Positions 8,927 to 17,476 of a stretch of DNA of 64,000 nucleotides are shown piece by piece (position 1 is the first letter of the stretch; each line of letters opens with the position of its first letter). Below the pieces are notes generated by a model. That model did no database searches. It saw nothing but the letters and a program-made list of their open reading frames with translations, and was not told the DNA's origin. Source of the DNA: Syntrophaceae bacterium (GTDB lineage: Bacteria; Desulfobacterota; Syntrophia; Syntrophales; Smithellaceae); the NCBI GenBank assembly GCA_018436925.1, contig JAHDKI010000020.1, forward strand, positions 27,501-91,500. The letters are read 5' to 3'. Both the position numbers and the translations under genes were made by a program.

Positions 8927-8957
8927 AACTGCACGGACACGAAATGTCCGTGCAGTT
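8927..8957 (+). terminator. Perfect 13-bp hairpin after the exported-protein gene
   Basis: AACTGCACGGACA and its exact reverse complement flank a CGAAA loop. It lies 50 bp after the stop at 8877. The sequence after the stem (GTGTTATG) lacks a true T-run, so termination is likely but not certain; an mRNA 3'-end stabiliser is an alternative. Confidence 0.6.
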
Positions 8958-9072
8958 GTGTTATGCATGCCCATCATGCTTGGAAAGCGTTCGACGCCGG
9001 ATGATGAGACGGCAATCCCGAAAATATCGACATTTGCCGAATCTGAAGATCATCTATGAACAGGAGGAAACG

Positions 9073-9312
9073 ATGGGTAAAAAAGACGGCGGGGCTTCAG
9101 AAAAAGACATGGTGAGACAGATCATTGAACACCTTGCAAACCAACAAGACCAAATCGATGAAATTGTCGTCGCGCATGCCACGCATGAAGGCGACTGTTT
9201 TTTAAGTCTGTCGTGCTCGGGCGATCTTCTGCGAAACATGATGCGTTTTTTCCTGCAAGACGAAACGCAGGACATCAAAATCCCCGACTCTTTAAACCGA
9301 TTGAACAGCTGA
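9073..9312 (+). CDS. Small acidic protein of unknown function
   Basis: The protein has 79 residues. The chosen ATG follows CAGGAGGAAACG, a strong ribosome-binding site; the longer in-frame ORF from 8914 runs through the hairpin and has no such site. The middle reads IDEIVVAHATHEGDCFLSLS and the tail is helical (LLRNMMRFFLQDE). No signal peptide or membrane segment is seen. No family recognised. Confidence 0.65.
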   Translation: MGKKDGGASEKDMVRQIIEHLANQQDQIDEIVVAHATHEGDCFLSLSCSGDLLRNMMRFFLQDETQDIKIPDSLNRLNS

Positions 9313-9689
9313 CTCTGGTATAAAAGGCGCTATCCGCCGAGTGCCGGCGTTTTCGGCTGATGTTTTCGCCCCAAAACCGAGGGGAGCGTTTTTTCAGTTC
9401 TTGACGCGCTCCTCAATGCCTCGTGGACATTCAAAAGTGGATAGATTCTACCCAATTGGTTTTCTGTAAGAGACATTTGTATCCGGTTTTCCGTGTGGTC
9501 GTTATGCCGCAATTGGCAGGTTTTGTCTGCCCGGAAAGTAATTCAATAAATATATTCAACAGCTTGTATCGTGTTTCGACCGGTTGGCATAAGACCTGCT
9601 CTGTAAATTGACGGCAACAGGAATTTTACGAAGCTTCCTGCTTGCCGCAAGAAAGTTTAGCTGTCTATGCCGATAAAGGAGGATACAGG
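9313..9689. other. Intergenic region, 377 bp
   Basis: A likely terminator lies at its start (9367-9394) and a ribosome-binding site for the next gene at its end. Short ORFs inside (for example 9423-9611) have no start signal or recognisable product. No promoter or RNA was recognised. Confidence 0.4.
9367..9394 (+). terminator. Candidate intrinsic terminator
   Basis: CGCCCC pairs with GGGGAGCG (one bulge) around a short A-rich loop and is followed by six T. It is placed 55 bp after the small protein gene ending at 9312. Confidence 0.5.
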
Positions 9690-10559
9690 ATGAAGAAATG
9701 GATTTTAAGGATGATGCTTTTGTCGCTTGTGTTCGTTGTTCCGATGCAGGCGCAGGCGGATGTAAACATTCGGATCAGTATTCCCTTGCCGCCGCCTCTC
9801 ATTTTCCCGGCGCCTCCGGCCGTGATTGTTCTTCCCGAGACGGACAGTGTTTATGCGGTTCCGGAAATTGATGTCGACTTGTTTTTCTGGGGCGGATGGT
9901 GGTGGCGTCCGTGGGAGGGCCGTTGGTACCGCTCACAGTTTTATGACCGGGGATGGGCGCACTACAGCGGCGTGCCCGCCTTCTATTTTGATGTGGATCC
10001 CGGATGGAGAAGATACTATCGGGTCCGGCAGTGGTACGGATATCGATGGGACTGGAAACCGATTTCCCACGCTTTACTTTTGCACAATTGGAAACGCTGG
10101 CACAGCGACCGTTACTGGGAAAAACACAATGCCTGGCAGGTGCGCAACTATCATCCGCGGCCAATCTCCCAACGCGAGGATTTAAGAAGAGAGCGTCGCG
10201 CGCAATATCATAAATCGCCGCAGGTTTACGGACAGCCGAAACCGGGAGTGACGCAGCCCGGCCCCGGAGTACAGCCCAAAACTAAACCGCAGGTTCAGAA
10301 CCGGCCGCAAGTTCAGAATCGACCACAGATTCAGGATCGTCCGGGGATTTCGTCGCGACCGCAAACGCCCCAAGCGAAGGGGCCGCGGATGCAGCCCCAG
10401 CAGAAACCAGTCCTAAAGACACACGCGCCGGACGTGAAAAGGACTCAAAGGCCGCAATCCAAGGCGATCGGCGGCCCGCAGAACCGAGACGGGCGTCCGC
10501 ATGGAAAACTTGAGGCGCGATCCGGCCGCACACAGGAGGATTGGAAAAAAAGATTTTAA
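9690..10559 (+). CDS. Exported Trp/Tyr/Arg-rich protein with Pro/Gln-rich repeat tail
   Basis: The protein has 289 residues. A signal peptide ends at AQA. The next ~140 residues are strikingly aromatic: PLPPPLIFPAPP, then GGWWWRPWEGRWYRSQFYDR, then DPGWRRYYRVRQWYGYRW. The tail from ~185 is basic and Pro/Gln-rich with a tandem PQVQNR/PQVQNR/PQIQDR repeat. The protein encoded at 32285-32908 shares the whole aromatic core, so the two are paralogues. The function is unknown; an envelope role is inferred from the signal peptide and composition. The start follows AAAGGAGGATACAGG. Confidence 0.75.
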   Translation: MKKWILRMMLLSLVFVVPMQAQADVNIRISIPLPPPLIFPAPPAVIVLPETDSVYAVPEIDVDLFFWGGWWWRPWEGRWYRSQFYDRGWAHYSGVPAFYFDVDPGWRRYYRVRQWYGYRWDWKPISHALLLHNWKRWHSDRYWEKHNAWQVRNYHPRPISQREDLRRERRAQYHKSPQVYGQPKPGVTQPGPGVQPKTKPQVQNRPQVQNRPQIQDRPGISSRPQTPQAKGPRMQPQQKPVLKTHAPDVKRTQRPQSKAIGGPQNRDGRPHGKLEARSGRTQEDWKKRF

Positions 10560-10642
10560 CGACAACCGCACCCTGACACAACACCGGTCCGATCGCCTCC
10601 GGAAGCAGGGGGGATCCACGGGGCCGGTCGACAGTGGCAGAA

Positions 10643-10671
10643 AAGGCCCGCGGGCTTTGCCCGCGGGCCTT
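10643..10671. terminator. Bidirectional terminator between convergent genes
   Basis: A perfect 13-bp stem, AAGGCCCGCGGGC / GCCCGCGGGCCTT, with a TTT loop. It lies between the plus-strand gene ending at 10559 and the minus-strand gene ending at 10694. A-rich and T-rich flanks on both sides fit use in both directions. Confidence 0.8.
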
Positions 10672-10693
10672 CTTATCGGCGCGCCGGCCGAAA

Positions 10694-12526
10694 TCAGAAT
10701 TTGAATTTTCCCGCCTGGATATCCCGGTAAATCGTATCCGTCAGCGGCTCGTAAGCGTCGCTTCCGGGCAGGAGGACATAAAGAGCGTCTTTGACCTGAG
10801 CCGGGTCGTAGGCCTGGCTTTTCAAAGTTGTTTTCTTGATCTTGTGCGTTGCGGTCCACTCAAAATCCGCGACGAAGCGGATGAAAATCGGGATGGCGTA
10901 TTTGGGCAGGCTTGTTCGCAGATGCGCCACCAGGCCCGCCGGATCCAGCGGTGTCTTTTCGTCTTTGACAATGGAGGCCATGCCGGCCTTGCCGTCGGCG
11001 CCCGGCAGAGTGATGCCGTAAACCGCCGAAGACGACACGCCGGGGAACGTATCGATGGCTTTTTCGACTTCCTGCGTCGCGACGTTTTCGCCTTTCCAGC
11101 GGAACGTGTCGCCCAGTCGGTCTGCAAACTGCGCATGGCGGAATCCCATGTTGCGCAACAGATCGCCGGTGTTAAACCACATGTCTCCCTTTTTGAAAAC
11201 ATTGCGGAAAATCTTTTCTTCCGTTTTTTTCTTGTCCGAGTAACCGGGGAAGGGGGTTTTCTCCGAAATTTCCATAATCAAAAGTCCGGTTTCGCCTTTG
11301 CCGACTTTCTTCATGAACCCGGAGGCGTCGCGCACCGGCGCATCGGTTTCCGTGTCATAGGCCACCAGGGCAAAGGGCGTGACGCTGGTGCCCACGCTGT
11401 AGTCGAAATTGAAAATATTGGTGAAGACGCCCACGCCTTCGGCCGCGCCGTAGAACTCGTAAATCTTTTTGATGCCGAACCGCTTTTTGAACGCCATCCA
11501 GATGTCGGGACGCAGGCCGTTTCCGCAGATGTATTTAAGCGTCGTTTGGGAGTCGTCGGGCTTGGCGGGCACGGCCATGAGGTAGCGGCAGACCTCTCCC
11601 ACATAAATGAAATGTGTCGCCCCGAACCGGCGGACGTCGTCCAGAAACTGGCTGGCGCTGAATTTTCGCCGAAGCGCGACGGCCGCGCCGTTGTAAACGG
11701 CCGGCGGCCAGCCCACGGTAATGGCGTTGGTGTGGAAGAAGGGCAGAGGAATGTAAATCGTGTCGGAGGGTTTCACCCGCATGACCACCCTGCCGAACCA
11801 GAACATGGCCGAAACGGCGCGCTTGTTGATGATGACCGCGGCCTTGGGCAGACCGCCTGTGGTGCCGGAGGTATAGACGTAGGCCACCGGATCTTTAAGC
11901 GCGATCGTGGACGTCGTATCGGGATTGGCGCTGCTTGCTGCCGCAAGTTCGCGGCGAATGTCGGGGATATCGCTGGCCGCAAGCTTTCCCGTGTCCGGAA
12001 CCAGATACACCAGCGATCCGGACAGATCAATGCCCGCGCGGGCCTCGTTGAAAAACTCATAACATTCTTCTCCCAGCAAAATCACCTTGCCGCGGTTGAG
12101 ATTGAAGCTGTGAATCAGGGATTCACCCCGCTGGTTGGTGTTGATCAGTGAGGCGATGGCGCCGACTTTGGCGCAGCCGCAATAAGCGGCAAGCAACTCG
12201 GGACGGTTTTCAAAGCAAAGCGCGACCACGTCGCCGCGGCCGACGCCCTTTGAAATCAGCAAATGCGCGTAGCGGTTCGCCTGCTCGTTGAGCTGCCGAT
12301 AGGTGAGCGATCCGTCGGGCGATTTGACCGCCGGATTGTCGGGATAGAGCGCCGCGATCCGCTCCAGCTCGAGCCCCCAGGAAATGTTTTTGTCTCCGCC
12401 GATGCTCTTGAGACCTTTGACAATGGTGTAAATCATCGAAGGCAGGCGCCAGAGGATCTGGGAAAATTTAATCAGGAATTCCGTTGTGCTGATGGTCGTC
12501 GGGGTTTTGACAGGCTGGCTGGTCAT
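10694..12526 (-). CDS. Long-chain/very-long-chain acyl-CoA synthetase (FATP-like)
   Basis: An AMP-forming ligase of 610 residues. It activates a fatty acid with ATP and CoA. It shows the P-loop-like motif YTSGTTGGLPKAA near 215, the FYGAAEG motif, GDMWFNTGDLL and the C-terminal DRLGDTFRWKGENV. The last segment and the N-terminal layout are characteristic of the fatty-acid-transport-protein/very-long-chain branch rather than FadD. The ATG at 12526 follows AAGGAG with good spacing; 12571 is an upstream alternative. A palindromic operator-like site lies about 215 bp upstream, near a promoter directed the other way. Confidence 0.88.
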   Translation of the reverse strand: MTSQPVKTPTTISTTEFLIKFSQILWRLPSMIYTIVKGLKSIGGDKNISWGLELERIAALYPDNPAVKSPDGSLTYRQLNEQANRYAHLLISKGVGRGDVVALCFENRPELLAAYCGCAKVGAIASLINTNQRGESLIHSFNLNRGKVILLGEECYEFFNEARAGIDLSGSLVYLVPDTGKLAASDIPDIRRELAAASSANPDTTSTIALKDPVAYVYTSGTTGGLPKAAVIINKRAVSAMFWFGRVVMRVKPSDTIYIPLPFFHTNAITVGWPPAVYNGAAVALRRKFSASQFLDDVRRFGATHFIYVGEVCRYLMAVPAKPDDSQTTLKYICGNGLRPDIWMAFKKRFGIKKIYEFYGAAEGVGVFTNIFNFDYSVGTSVTPFALVAYDTETDAPVRDASGFMKKVGKGETGLLIMEISEKTPFPGYSDKKKTEEKIFRNVFKKGDMWFNTGDLLRNMGFRHAQFADRLGDTFRWKGENVATQEVEKAIDTFPGVSSSAVYGITLPGADGKAGMASIVKDEKTPLDPAGLVAHLRTSLPKYAIPIFIRFVADFEWTATHKIKKTTLKSQAYDPAQVKDALYVLLPGSDAYEPLTDTIYRDIQAGKFKF

Positions 12527-12730
12527 GAGAAAGGCTCCTTTTTCGAGTATTTTGTGAGGCAGAATAAACAAACCGCGCCTGCCGTCGCAGCGTCAACTGC
12601 CTTATCTGACGGATCTATTCATAGTCTTCCGGAAAAAAATCGTCAACGGAAAAAATACCGGCAAGCCCTTTCTATGAAGCTCTTCCTGATTTCTGACGAA
12701 GGGGGGGGAACTGAAAAAACACTTTCCTTC

Positions 12731-12759
12731 TTGACACTAGAACGAACGTTCTATATAGA
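12731..12759 (+). promoter_or_regulatory. Sigma70-type promoter with an operator in the spacer
   Basis: TTGACA at 12731-12736, a 17-bp spacer and TATAGA at 12754-12759 make a strong promoter pointing to dinB, 112 bp downstream. The spacer holds TAGAAC-GAAC-GTTCTA, and bases 12741-12755 (AACGAACGTTCTATA) match the site at 17368-17382 in 14 of 15 positions. A repressor bound here would block polymerase. The likely binder is the TetR protein encoded at 16553-17233. Confidence 0.65.
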
Positions 12760-12871
12760 AAGGCCTTAAGAAACCGGCGACGCGGTTCTTGAGCCGGTTT
12801 ACGGTTTTTGATCAAAGAGCGTTTTTTTTCAGGACGGATCTGACCTTTTTCCCGGTTTTACAGGACTTTTT

Positions 12872-14179
12872 ATGTCGGACCTCATTTTTTCCCTTTCTTC
12901 CTGGCCGCGGGCCATTGTCCACATCGACGGCGACGCGTTTTTCACCTCCTGCGAGGAGGCGATTCATCCGGAGCTTAAAGGAAAGCCTCTCATCACCGGC
13001 GGCGAACGCGGCATTGTCGCTTGCGCAAGCTATGCGGCCAAGAAACTCGGCGTCAAACGCGGCGTGCCGTTGCATGAGGCCAAAAGAATCTGCCGCGATC
13101 TCATTTGTCTGCCGTCGGACTACGAAACCTACAGCCTCTTTTCCCGGCGGATGTTCGCCATCATGCGCCGCTTCACGCCGGACGTGGAGGAATATTCCAT
13201 CGACGAAGCGTTTGCCGACATTACCGGCATGCGCCGCGCGCTTAAAGGGTCGTATGAAGATATCGTGCGGAAAATGAAAACCGATATCGAGCGCGAGCTG
13301 GGCATTGGCGTGTCGGCGGGTTTGGCGACGACCAAGGTGCTGGCGAAGCTTGCGTCCAAGCATCAGAAGCCGTCCGGACTGACGCTGATTCCGGGCCGTG
13401 AGATCGCCCGCTATTTAAACGACCTGCCGGTGGAAAAAATCTGGGGCATCGGGCCTGCGACCACAAATTACCTGTCCAAGCTCGGCTGTCGCACGGCGCT
13501 GGCCTTTGCCAGGCTCTCCGAAGACACGGTTCGGCGAAGACTGACCAAGCCCGGCGTGGAAATCTGGCGCGAGCTCCGCGGCGAATCGGTCTATCCGGTG
13601 ATCTCCGAAGAAAAAAGCAGTTACGCCTCCATCAGCAAAACGAAAACTTTTGCCCCGCCCACGTCGGACGCCGGTTATCTGTTCGCCCAGCTTGCGCGCA
13701 ACCTGGAGTCGGCCTGCATCAAGGCCAGGCGGTATCATCTGGCCCCGAAAAAAATTGTTGTCTTTCTGAAAAAGCAGAACTTCGAGACCGCAGGCAGCGA
13801 GGCGGCGCTTTCGCGCCCCTGCGCCTGTCCGCTGGAAATCTCCGCTCTGCTGCGCGGGCTGTTTGACGCGATTTTCCGCGCGGGCGAATCGTATCGCGCC
13901 ACCGGCGCGATTCTGCTGGATCTCGTTGCCGACGACAGTGTTCAGTACACGCTTTTTGATGATCCCGTACAGGCGGAGAAAATCAAGGAGGTTTATGCCG
14001 TGGCCGATGAATTGGCGCAAAAATTCGGCAAGCATACGGTCCATCTGGGAAGCTCGCATCTGATCGAAACGCTGGGCAAAGGCCGCAGAGGCGCGCCCAC
14101 CGCGCGCGAAAAGACCCGGCTGCCGGGGGAGACAGCCCGCCGTCATCTGGGCCTGCCGATTCTTCACGTTAAGACGTGA
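12872..14179 (+). CDS. dinB: Y-family DNA polymerase (DinB/Pol IV type)
   Basis: A translesion polymerase of 435 residues. Catalytic motifs are seen at the N-terminus (IVHIDGDAFFTSCEEA, residues ~15-30) and near 106-119 (EEYSIDEAFADITG). These are followed by the VSAGLATTKVLAKLASKHQK thumb segment and the helix-hairpin-helix part (VEKIWGIGPATTNYLSKLG). The C-terminal little-finger domain is present, so the gene looks intact. The family copies damaged DNA at low fidelity. No beta-clamp motif was assigned with confidence. It is preceded by a strong promoter with an operator that is not LexA-like. Confidence 0.9.
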   Translation: MSDLIFSLSSWPRAIVHIDGDAFFTSCEEAIHPELKGKPLITGGERGIVACASYAAKKLGVKRGVPLHEAKRICRDLICLPSDYETYSLFSRRMFAIMRRFTPDVEEYSIDEAFADITGMRRALKGSYEDIVRKMKTDIERELGIGVSAGLATTKVLAKLASKHQKPSGLTLIPGREIARYLNDLPVEKIWGIGPATTNYLSKLGCRTALAFARLSEDTVRRRLTKPGVEIWRELRGESVYPVISEEKSSYASISKTKTFAPPTSDAGYLFAQLARNLESACIKARRYHLAPKKIVVFLKKQNFETAGSEAALSRPCACPLEISALLRGLFDAIFRAGESYRATGAILLDLVADDSVQYTLFDDPVQAEKIKEVYAVADELAQKFGKHTVHLGSSHLIETLGKGRRGAPTAREKTRLPGETARRHLGLPILHVKT

Positions 14180-14209
14180 AGCGTGTGCAAAATTCCGGCG
14201 TTCGGGGAT

Positions 14210-14698
14210 TTACGGCGCAGGCCAGGGCATGACGGGCACGGTGCTGATGCTGTTTTTCGGGCTGCCGGTGAGCACCCGGTCGCTGTAGGATAAATAGACC
14301 AGAACATTGCGTTTGCGGTCGTAAAAGCGCACCACCTGAAGTGACTTGAAAAGAAGGCTGCGCTGTTCATCGAAAACCGGTTCGCCGTCTTTGAGCTCTT
14401 CCAGAAAAGTGATCGGCCCGATCTGTCGGCAGGCGATGCTCGCGTCGCTGGCGTCTTCCGCGACACTGAAAGCGCCTTTGACACCGCCGGTTTGCGCGCG
14501 CGCGATATGACAGGCCACGCCCCGGACCTTGGGGTCGTCGAATCCGTCCACAACGATTTTGTCGTTGGGACCGATCCAGCGAAACTGGGTGCTGACCGAA
14601 CCGGTTGTGCCGCGATCGGGGCGGCTGATCAGCCACCAGGCAAAAAAGACGATGAGCAAGACCACTGCAGCGCCGACAAAAATGACGAACTTTTTCAT
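14210..14698 (-). CDS. creA: CreA family protein
   Basis: The protein has 162 residues. One N-terminal membrane segment or uncleaved signal ([20 protein letters not shown]) leads into the CreA domain, with [34 protein letters not shown] and [12 protein letters not shown]. CreA is a widespread periplasmic protein of unknown biochemical role. The C-terminus is short and complete. It converges with dinB, with 30 bp between the stop codons. Confidence 0.88.
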   Translation of the reverse strand: MKKFVIFVGAAVVLLIVFFAWWLISRPDRGTTGSVSTQFRWIGPNDKIVVDGFDDPKVRGVACHIARAQTGGVKGAFSVAEDASDASIACRQIGPITFLEELKDGEPVFDEQRSLLFKSLQVVRFYDRKRNVLVYLSYSDRVLTGSPKNSISTVPVMPWPAP

Positions 14699-14809
14699 AA
14701 TCGGTTGTCCTTTCCCTCGAGGAGGTCTGTTGTTTTGCTTTGCGGGACGACTTTCCGCTGAGATAGTCCAATCACAAATTTGCGAAACTTTCCAGCATGC
14801 CGGTATTTA

Positions 14810-14838
14810 TTGACAGGCGGGCGTGTTGTCCGTATACT
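14810..14838 (+). promoter_or_regulatory. Near-consensus sigma70 promoter for the exported flavoprotein
   Basis: TTGACA at 14810-14815, a 17-bp spacer and TATACT at 14833-14838. Transcription would start near 14845, leaving a leader of about 150 nt before the ATG at 14996. No known riboswitch pattern was recognised in that leader. Confidence 0.75.
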
Positions 14839-14995
14839 CGCAGCTCACAGACGTGTTTTTCCCAACGCTTTAACCGATCTTTGTGCAGTCCGGGATGTTC
14901 ATGCCAAAAACGCACAGGCTGCGGCGCTTCAGGCGGGCAAGGCGGCGGACATAACAATCTTTTCAAACCAGACATTATTTGAAGGAGGTTCGTGA

Positions 14996-16498
14996 ATGAG
15001 CAAAAAAACATTTATGGTGTTCTTTGCGGCGTGGAGTTTGGCGCTTGCGGGCTACAGCCAGGTTTTTGCCCAGTCGACGATGTCTGCGGATGTAGTTGTG
15101 GTCGGCGCGGGCGCGGCGGGGCTTGCGGCAGCCGTTACGGCGGCGGAAGGCGGCGCCAAAGTGATTATTTTGGAAAAGATGCCGGCCGTTGGCGGAACAA
15201 CCAATTACGCGGAAGGGATTTTCGCTGTGGAAAGCCGTCTGCAGCGCGAAAAGAACCTCAATTACACGAAGGATTGGGCTTTTAAATATATGATGGAATA
15301 CACCCATTGGCGAGCCAACGCCAGGCTGGCCCGGGCGTTTATCGACAAATCTCCGGAGACGATCGACTGGCTGGAAAAGCACGGTTTGAAATTCAAGGAA
15401 CCGGCCGCCAACTATCCGGGGGGCTACATGACGTGGCATATCATTGACGGACGCGGAAAGGCCCTGGCCCAGACGCTGTATGCCCAGGCCCAGGAAAAAG
15501 GCGCGACCGTCCTGATGCGGACGGCGGGCAAAGAGCTGATCAAGGACGGCAAGGGCCGGATTGCCGCTCTGATCGCCGAAGACGCGGCCGGCAAAAAAAT
15601 CCGGATCAACACCAAGACAGCGGTCATCGCAACCGGCGGGTTCATCAACAACAAGAAAATGCTTGACAAATACACGGCGTTTGGTCCGGATATCGTTCCG
15701 GTCGGCAGCTCCGGCAAAACCGGAGAGGGCATCCGGATGGCCTGGGCGGCCGGCGCCGATGCATTCGGAACAGACGTCCTGCAGCTGTATCGTCCCGGCA
15801 TTCCGGGAGAAGGGCCGGAGTCCCATCTCAATGCTCCGGCGCGTCAGCCGTATCTGTGGGTCAATCAGCTGGGCGATCGTTTCTGCGACGAAAGCATTAT
15901 CTTTTCCTGGCCGTACGCGGGAAACGCGTTGGCCAATCAGCCGGGCCGCGTCATGTATGTCATCTTCGATGAGAACACGAAAAAGTACATGATTGAAAAA
16001 GGCATCGATGTCGGCGTGGGTGTGATGGTCCCTGTGGCCACCAAACTCACGAAGCTCGACGGCGAACTGCAGCGAGGGATCGACCGGGGCTTTGTGTTTG
16101 TAGCTCCGTCCGTGAAAGAACTGGCCGCAAAAATCAAGGTGGACGCTGCGCGCTTGCAGGCCACGATCGATGAATACAATTCGATGGCCGATTCGCGCCA
16201 GGATCGGCTCTTTGCCAAAGACCCGAAATATATGCAGCCGGTGCGCAAGGCGAATTTCTACGCCATGAAGGCCGTTCCCTTCGCGCTGGGGACGCTGGGC
16301 GGCATCAAGATCAATCATAAAGCTGAGGTGCTCGACAAAAACCAGGAAGCCATTCCCGGCCTTTACGCAGCGGGCAATGACGCAGGCGGCCTGTACGGCG
16401 ACAGCTACGATGTGGTGCTGGCCGGCTCGACGCTGGGGTTTGCCGTCAATACCGGACGGATCGCCGGTGAAAATGCGCTTAAGTATATCGGCAAATGA
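14996..16498 (+). CDS. Exported FAD-dependent oxidoreductase (fumarate-reductase/flavocytochrome c-like)
   Basis: The protein has 500 residues. A signal peptide (MSKKTFMVFFAAWSLALAGY, cleavage near VFAQ) precedes an FAD-binding domain with ADVVVVGAGAAGLAAAVTAA. The active-site side of the fumarate reductase/succinate dehydrogenase flavoprotein superfamily follows, with VIATGGF and the C-terminal GLYAAGNDAGG...LAGSTLGFAVNTGR. No haem-binding CXXCH is present, so it is the flavin domain alone. It probably reduces an unsaturated organic acceptor outside the cytoplasm using electrons from an unknown donor. The ATG follows GAAGGAGGTTCGTG, a strong ribosome-binding site. It is monocistronic, with a terminator after it. 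Confidence 0.87.
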   Translation: MSKKTFMVFFAAWSLALAGYSQVFAQSTMSADVVVVGAGAAGLAAAVTAAEGGAKVIILEKMPAVGGTTNYAEGIFAVESRLQREKNLNYTKDWAFKYMMEYTHWRANARLARAFIDKSPETIDWLEKHGLKFKEPAANYPGGYMTWHIIDGRGKALAQTLYAQAQEKGATVLMRTAGKELIKDGKGRIAALIAEDAAGKKIRINTKTAVIATGGFINNKKMLDKYTAFGPDIVPVGSSGKTGEGIRMAWAAGADAFGTDVLQLYRPGIPGEGPESHLNAPARQPYLWVNQLGDRFCDESIIFSWPYAGNALANQPGRVMYVIFDENTKKYMIEKGIDVGVGVMVPVATKLTKLDGELQRGIDRGFVFVAPSVKELAAKIKVDAARLQATIDEYNSMADSRQDRLFAKDPKYMQPVRKANFYAMKAVPFALGTLGGIKINHKAEVLDKNQEAIPGLYAAGNDAGGLYGDSYDVVLAGSTLGFAVNTGRIAGENALKYIGK

Positions 16499-16520
16499 TC
16501 AGGAAAAGCGGAAATATTCA

Positions 16521-16556
16521 AAAGGGTGGGGCTGTGCGCCTCACCCTTATTTTTAT
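16521..16556. terminator. Intrinsic terminator between the flavoprotein gene and tetR
   Basis: AAGGGTGGGGC pairs with GCCTCACCCTT (one non-Watson-Crick step), followed on the plus strand by a T-rich run. The minus-strand tetR gene converges on it, so it may serve both. Confidence 0.75.
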
Positions 16557-17233
16557 TTGATCAGAGCGCTTAAAATATAATTCTCACTGCGCGAGACAAA
16601 CTGTTCATAGCTGTAGTGGTCGCGCAGATTCCATCCGCGCAGGGGATTGACGGCCATCTGGAAGACGATCATATTGGCGGCAAAGAAAGGGTCTTCCACA
16701 TCAAAAACGCCGAGGTCGCATCCCCGGCGAATCATCTTTTCAAATTCGCAGACCAACTGGCGTTCGTTATCCATGGCGATCTTGAGAAAAGCCTTCGGCA
16801 AAAAACGCGACTCGAGATACATCAGCTTGATTTCATCCTGGTATTTCTCGCCGAAGACCATGAGCGCGCGGACGGCTTTGCGCAACTGCTCCTGAGGGTC
16901 GTCGATCGCGTCGATGCCGATGTCTTTGAGCACTTTGACCCAGGACTTGTGGTAAAGCTCGAAGACGAGACACAAAATATCCTCCTTCTTCTGGATGTAC
17001 GAGTAGAGATTGCCCAGAGTGATTTTTGTGGCTCTTGAGATGTCGCGCATGCTGGTGGCGGAAAAGCCCTGTTTAATGAATAATTTGGTTGCCTGCGAGG
17101 CGATCAGGAGGTGTTTTTTCCGCACCAGTTTGGGGTTTTTAATCCGCGTTTCCACTGTGCCGTCGATCGATTTTCGGGGAGTCATTTGGCCCGGCTTTCT
17201 TTGGCGGAAATCATCATAATCACGCTGCTTCAT
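16553..17233 (-). CDS. TetR/AcrR-family transcriptional regulator
   Basis: The protein has about 226 residues. The N-terminal helix-turn-helix reads ATSMRDISRATKITLGNLYSYIQKKEDIL, given here as ATSMRDISRATKI then TLGNLYSYI. The C-terminal ligand and dimer domain has no recognised signature. It is divergent from the acyl-CoA operon starting at 17477, and the 15-bp palindrome at 17368-17382 lies in the shared region. By analogy with FadR/PsrA/LiuR-type TetR proteins it may sense an acyl-CoA; that is inference. The start is uncertain: 17233 and 17185 are both ATG and neither has a strong ribosome-binding site. Confidence 0.87.
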   Translation of the reverse strand: MKQRDYDDFRQRKPGQMTPRKSIDGTVETRIKNPKLVRKKHLLIASQATKLFIKQGFSATSMRDISRATKITLGNLYSYIQKKEDILCLVFELYHKSWVKVLKDIGIDAIDDPQEQLRKAVRALMVFGEKYQDEIKLMYLESRFLPKAFLKIAMDNERQLVCEFEKMIRRGCDLGVFDVEDPFFAANMIVFQMAVNPLRGWNLRDHYSYEQFVSRSENYILSALIK

Positions 17234-17335
17234 ACAATATTTTTCCGCTCGTCTCAATGTAAATATGCGAATATTTTACAAATCGCAGGAGCGGGTCGTG
17301 AAACCATAAATATCCATTATGATTGAAAATATTTC

Positions 17336-17363
17336 TTGCTTTTCGTTTTTTATCTGCTATGGA
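17336..17363 (+). promoter_or_regulatory. Weak candidate promoter of the acyl-CoA operon
   Basis: TTGCTT at 17336 and TATGGA at 17358 are separated by 16 bp. The operator palindrome starts five bases after this -10. The pair is below consensus, which suits an activated or repressible promoter. Confidence 0.4.
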
Positions 17364-17367
17364 AAAT

Positions 17368-17382
17368 AACGAACGTTCGATA
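17368..17382. promoter_or_regulatory. TetR-type operator AACGAACGTTCGATA
   Basis: The core CGAACGTTCG is a perfect 10-bp palindrome, with TA/TA symmetry one base further out. It lies between the divergent tetR and the substrate-binding-protein gene. It matches the site at 12741-12755 at 14 of 15 positions. Autoregulation of tetR and control of the operon are likely. Confidence 0.65.
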
Positions 17383-17476
17383 CATTTTCTCGGATGTTGG
17401 TCACCACTGCATAACGGTTTCATCAGTATCATTGCATCGCTCTGAACACTCAAAAGAAATCAGGGAGGGGATGAAA

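Noticed and set aside
9423-9611. 62-residue plus-strand ORF
   Set aside because: No ribosome-binding site, no family features, unusual composition; probably chance.
17185-17257. Longest possible TetR start (TTG at 17257)
   Set aside because: No ribosome-binding site and the added residues are outside the family; ATG at 17233 or 17185 is preferred.
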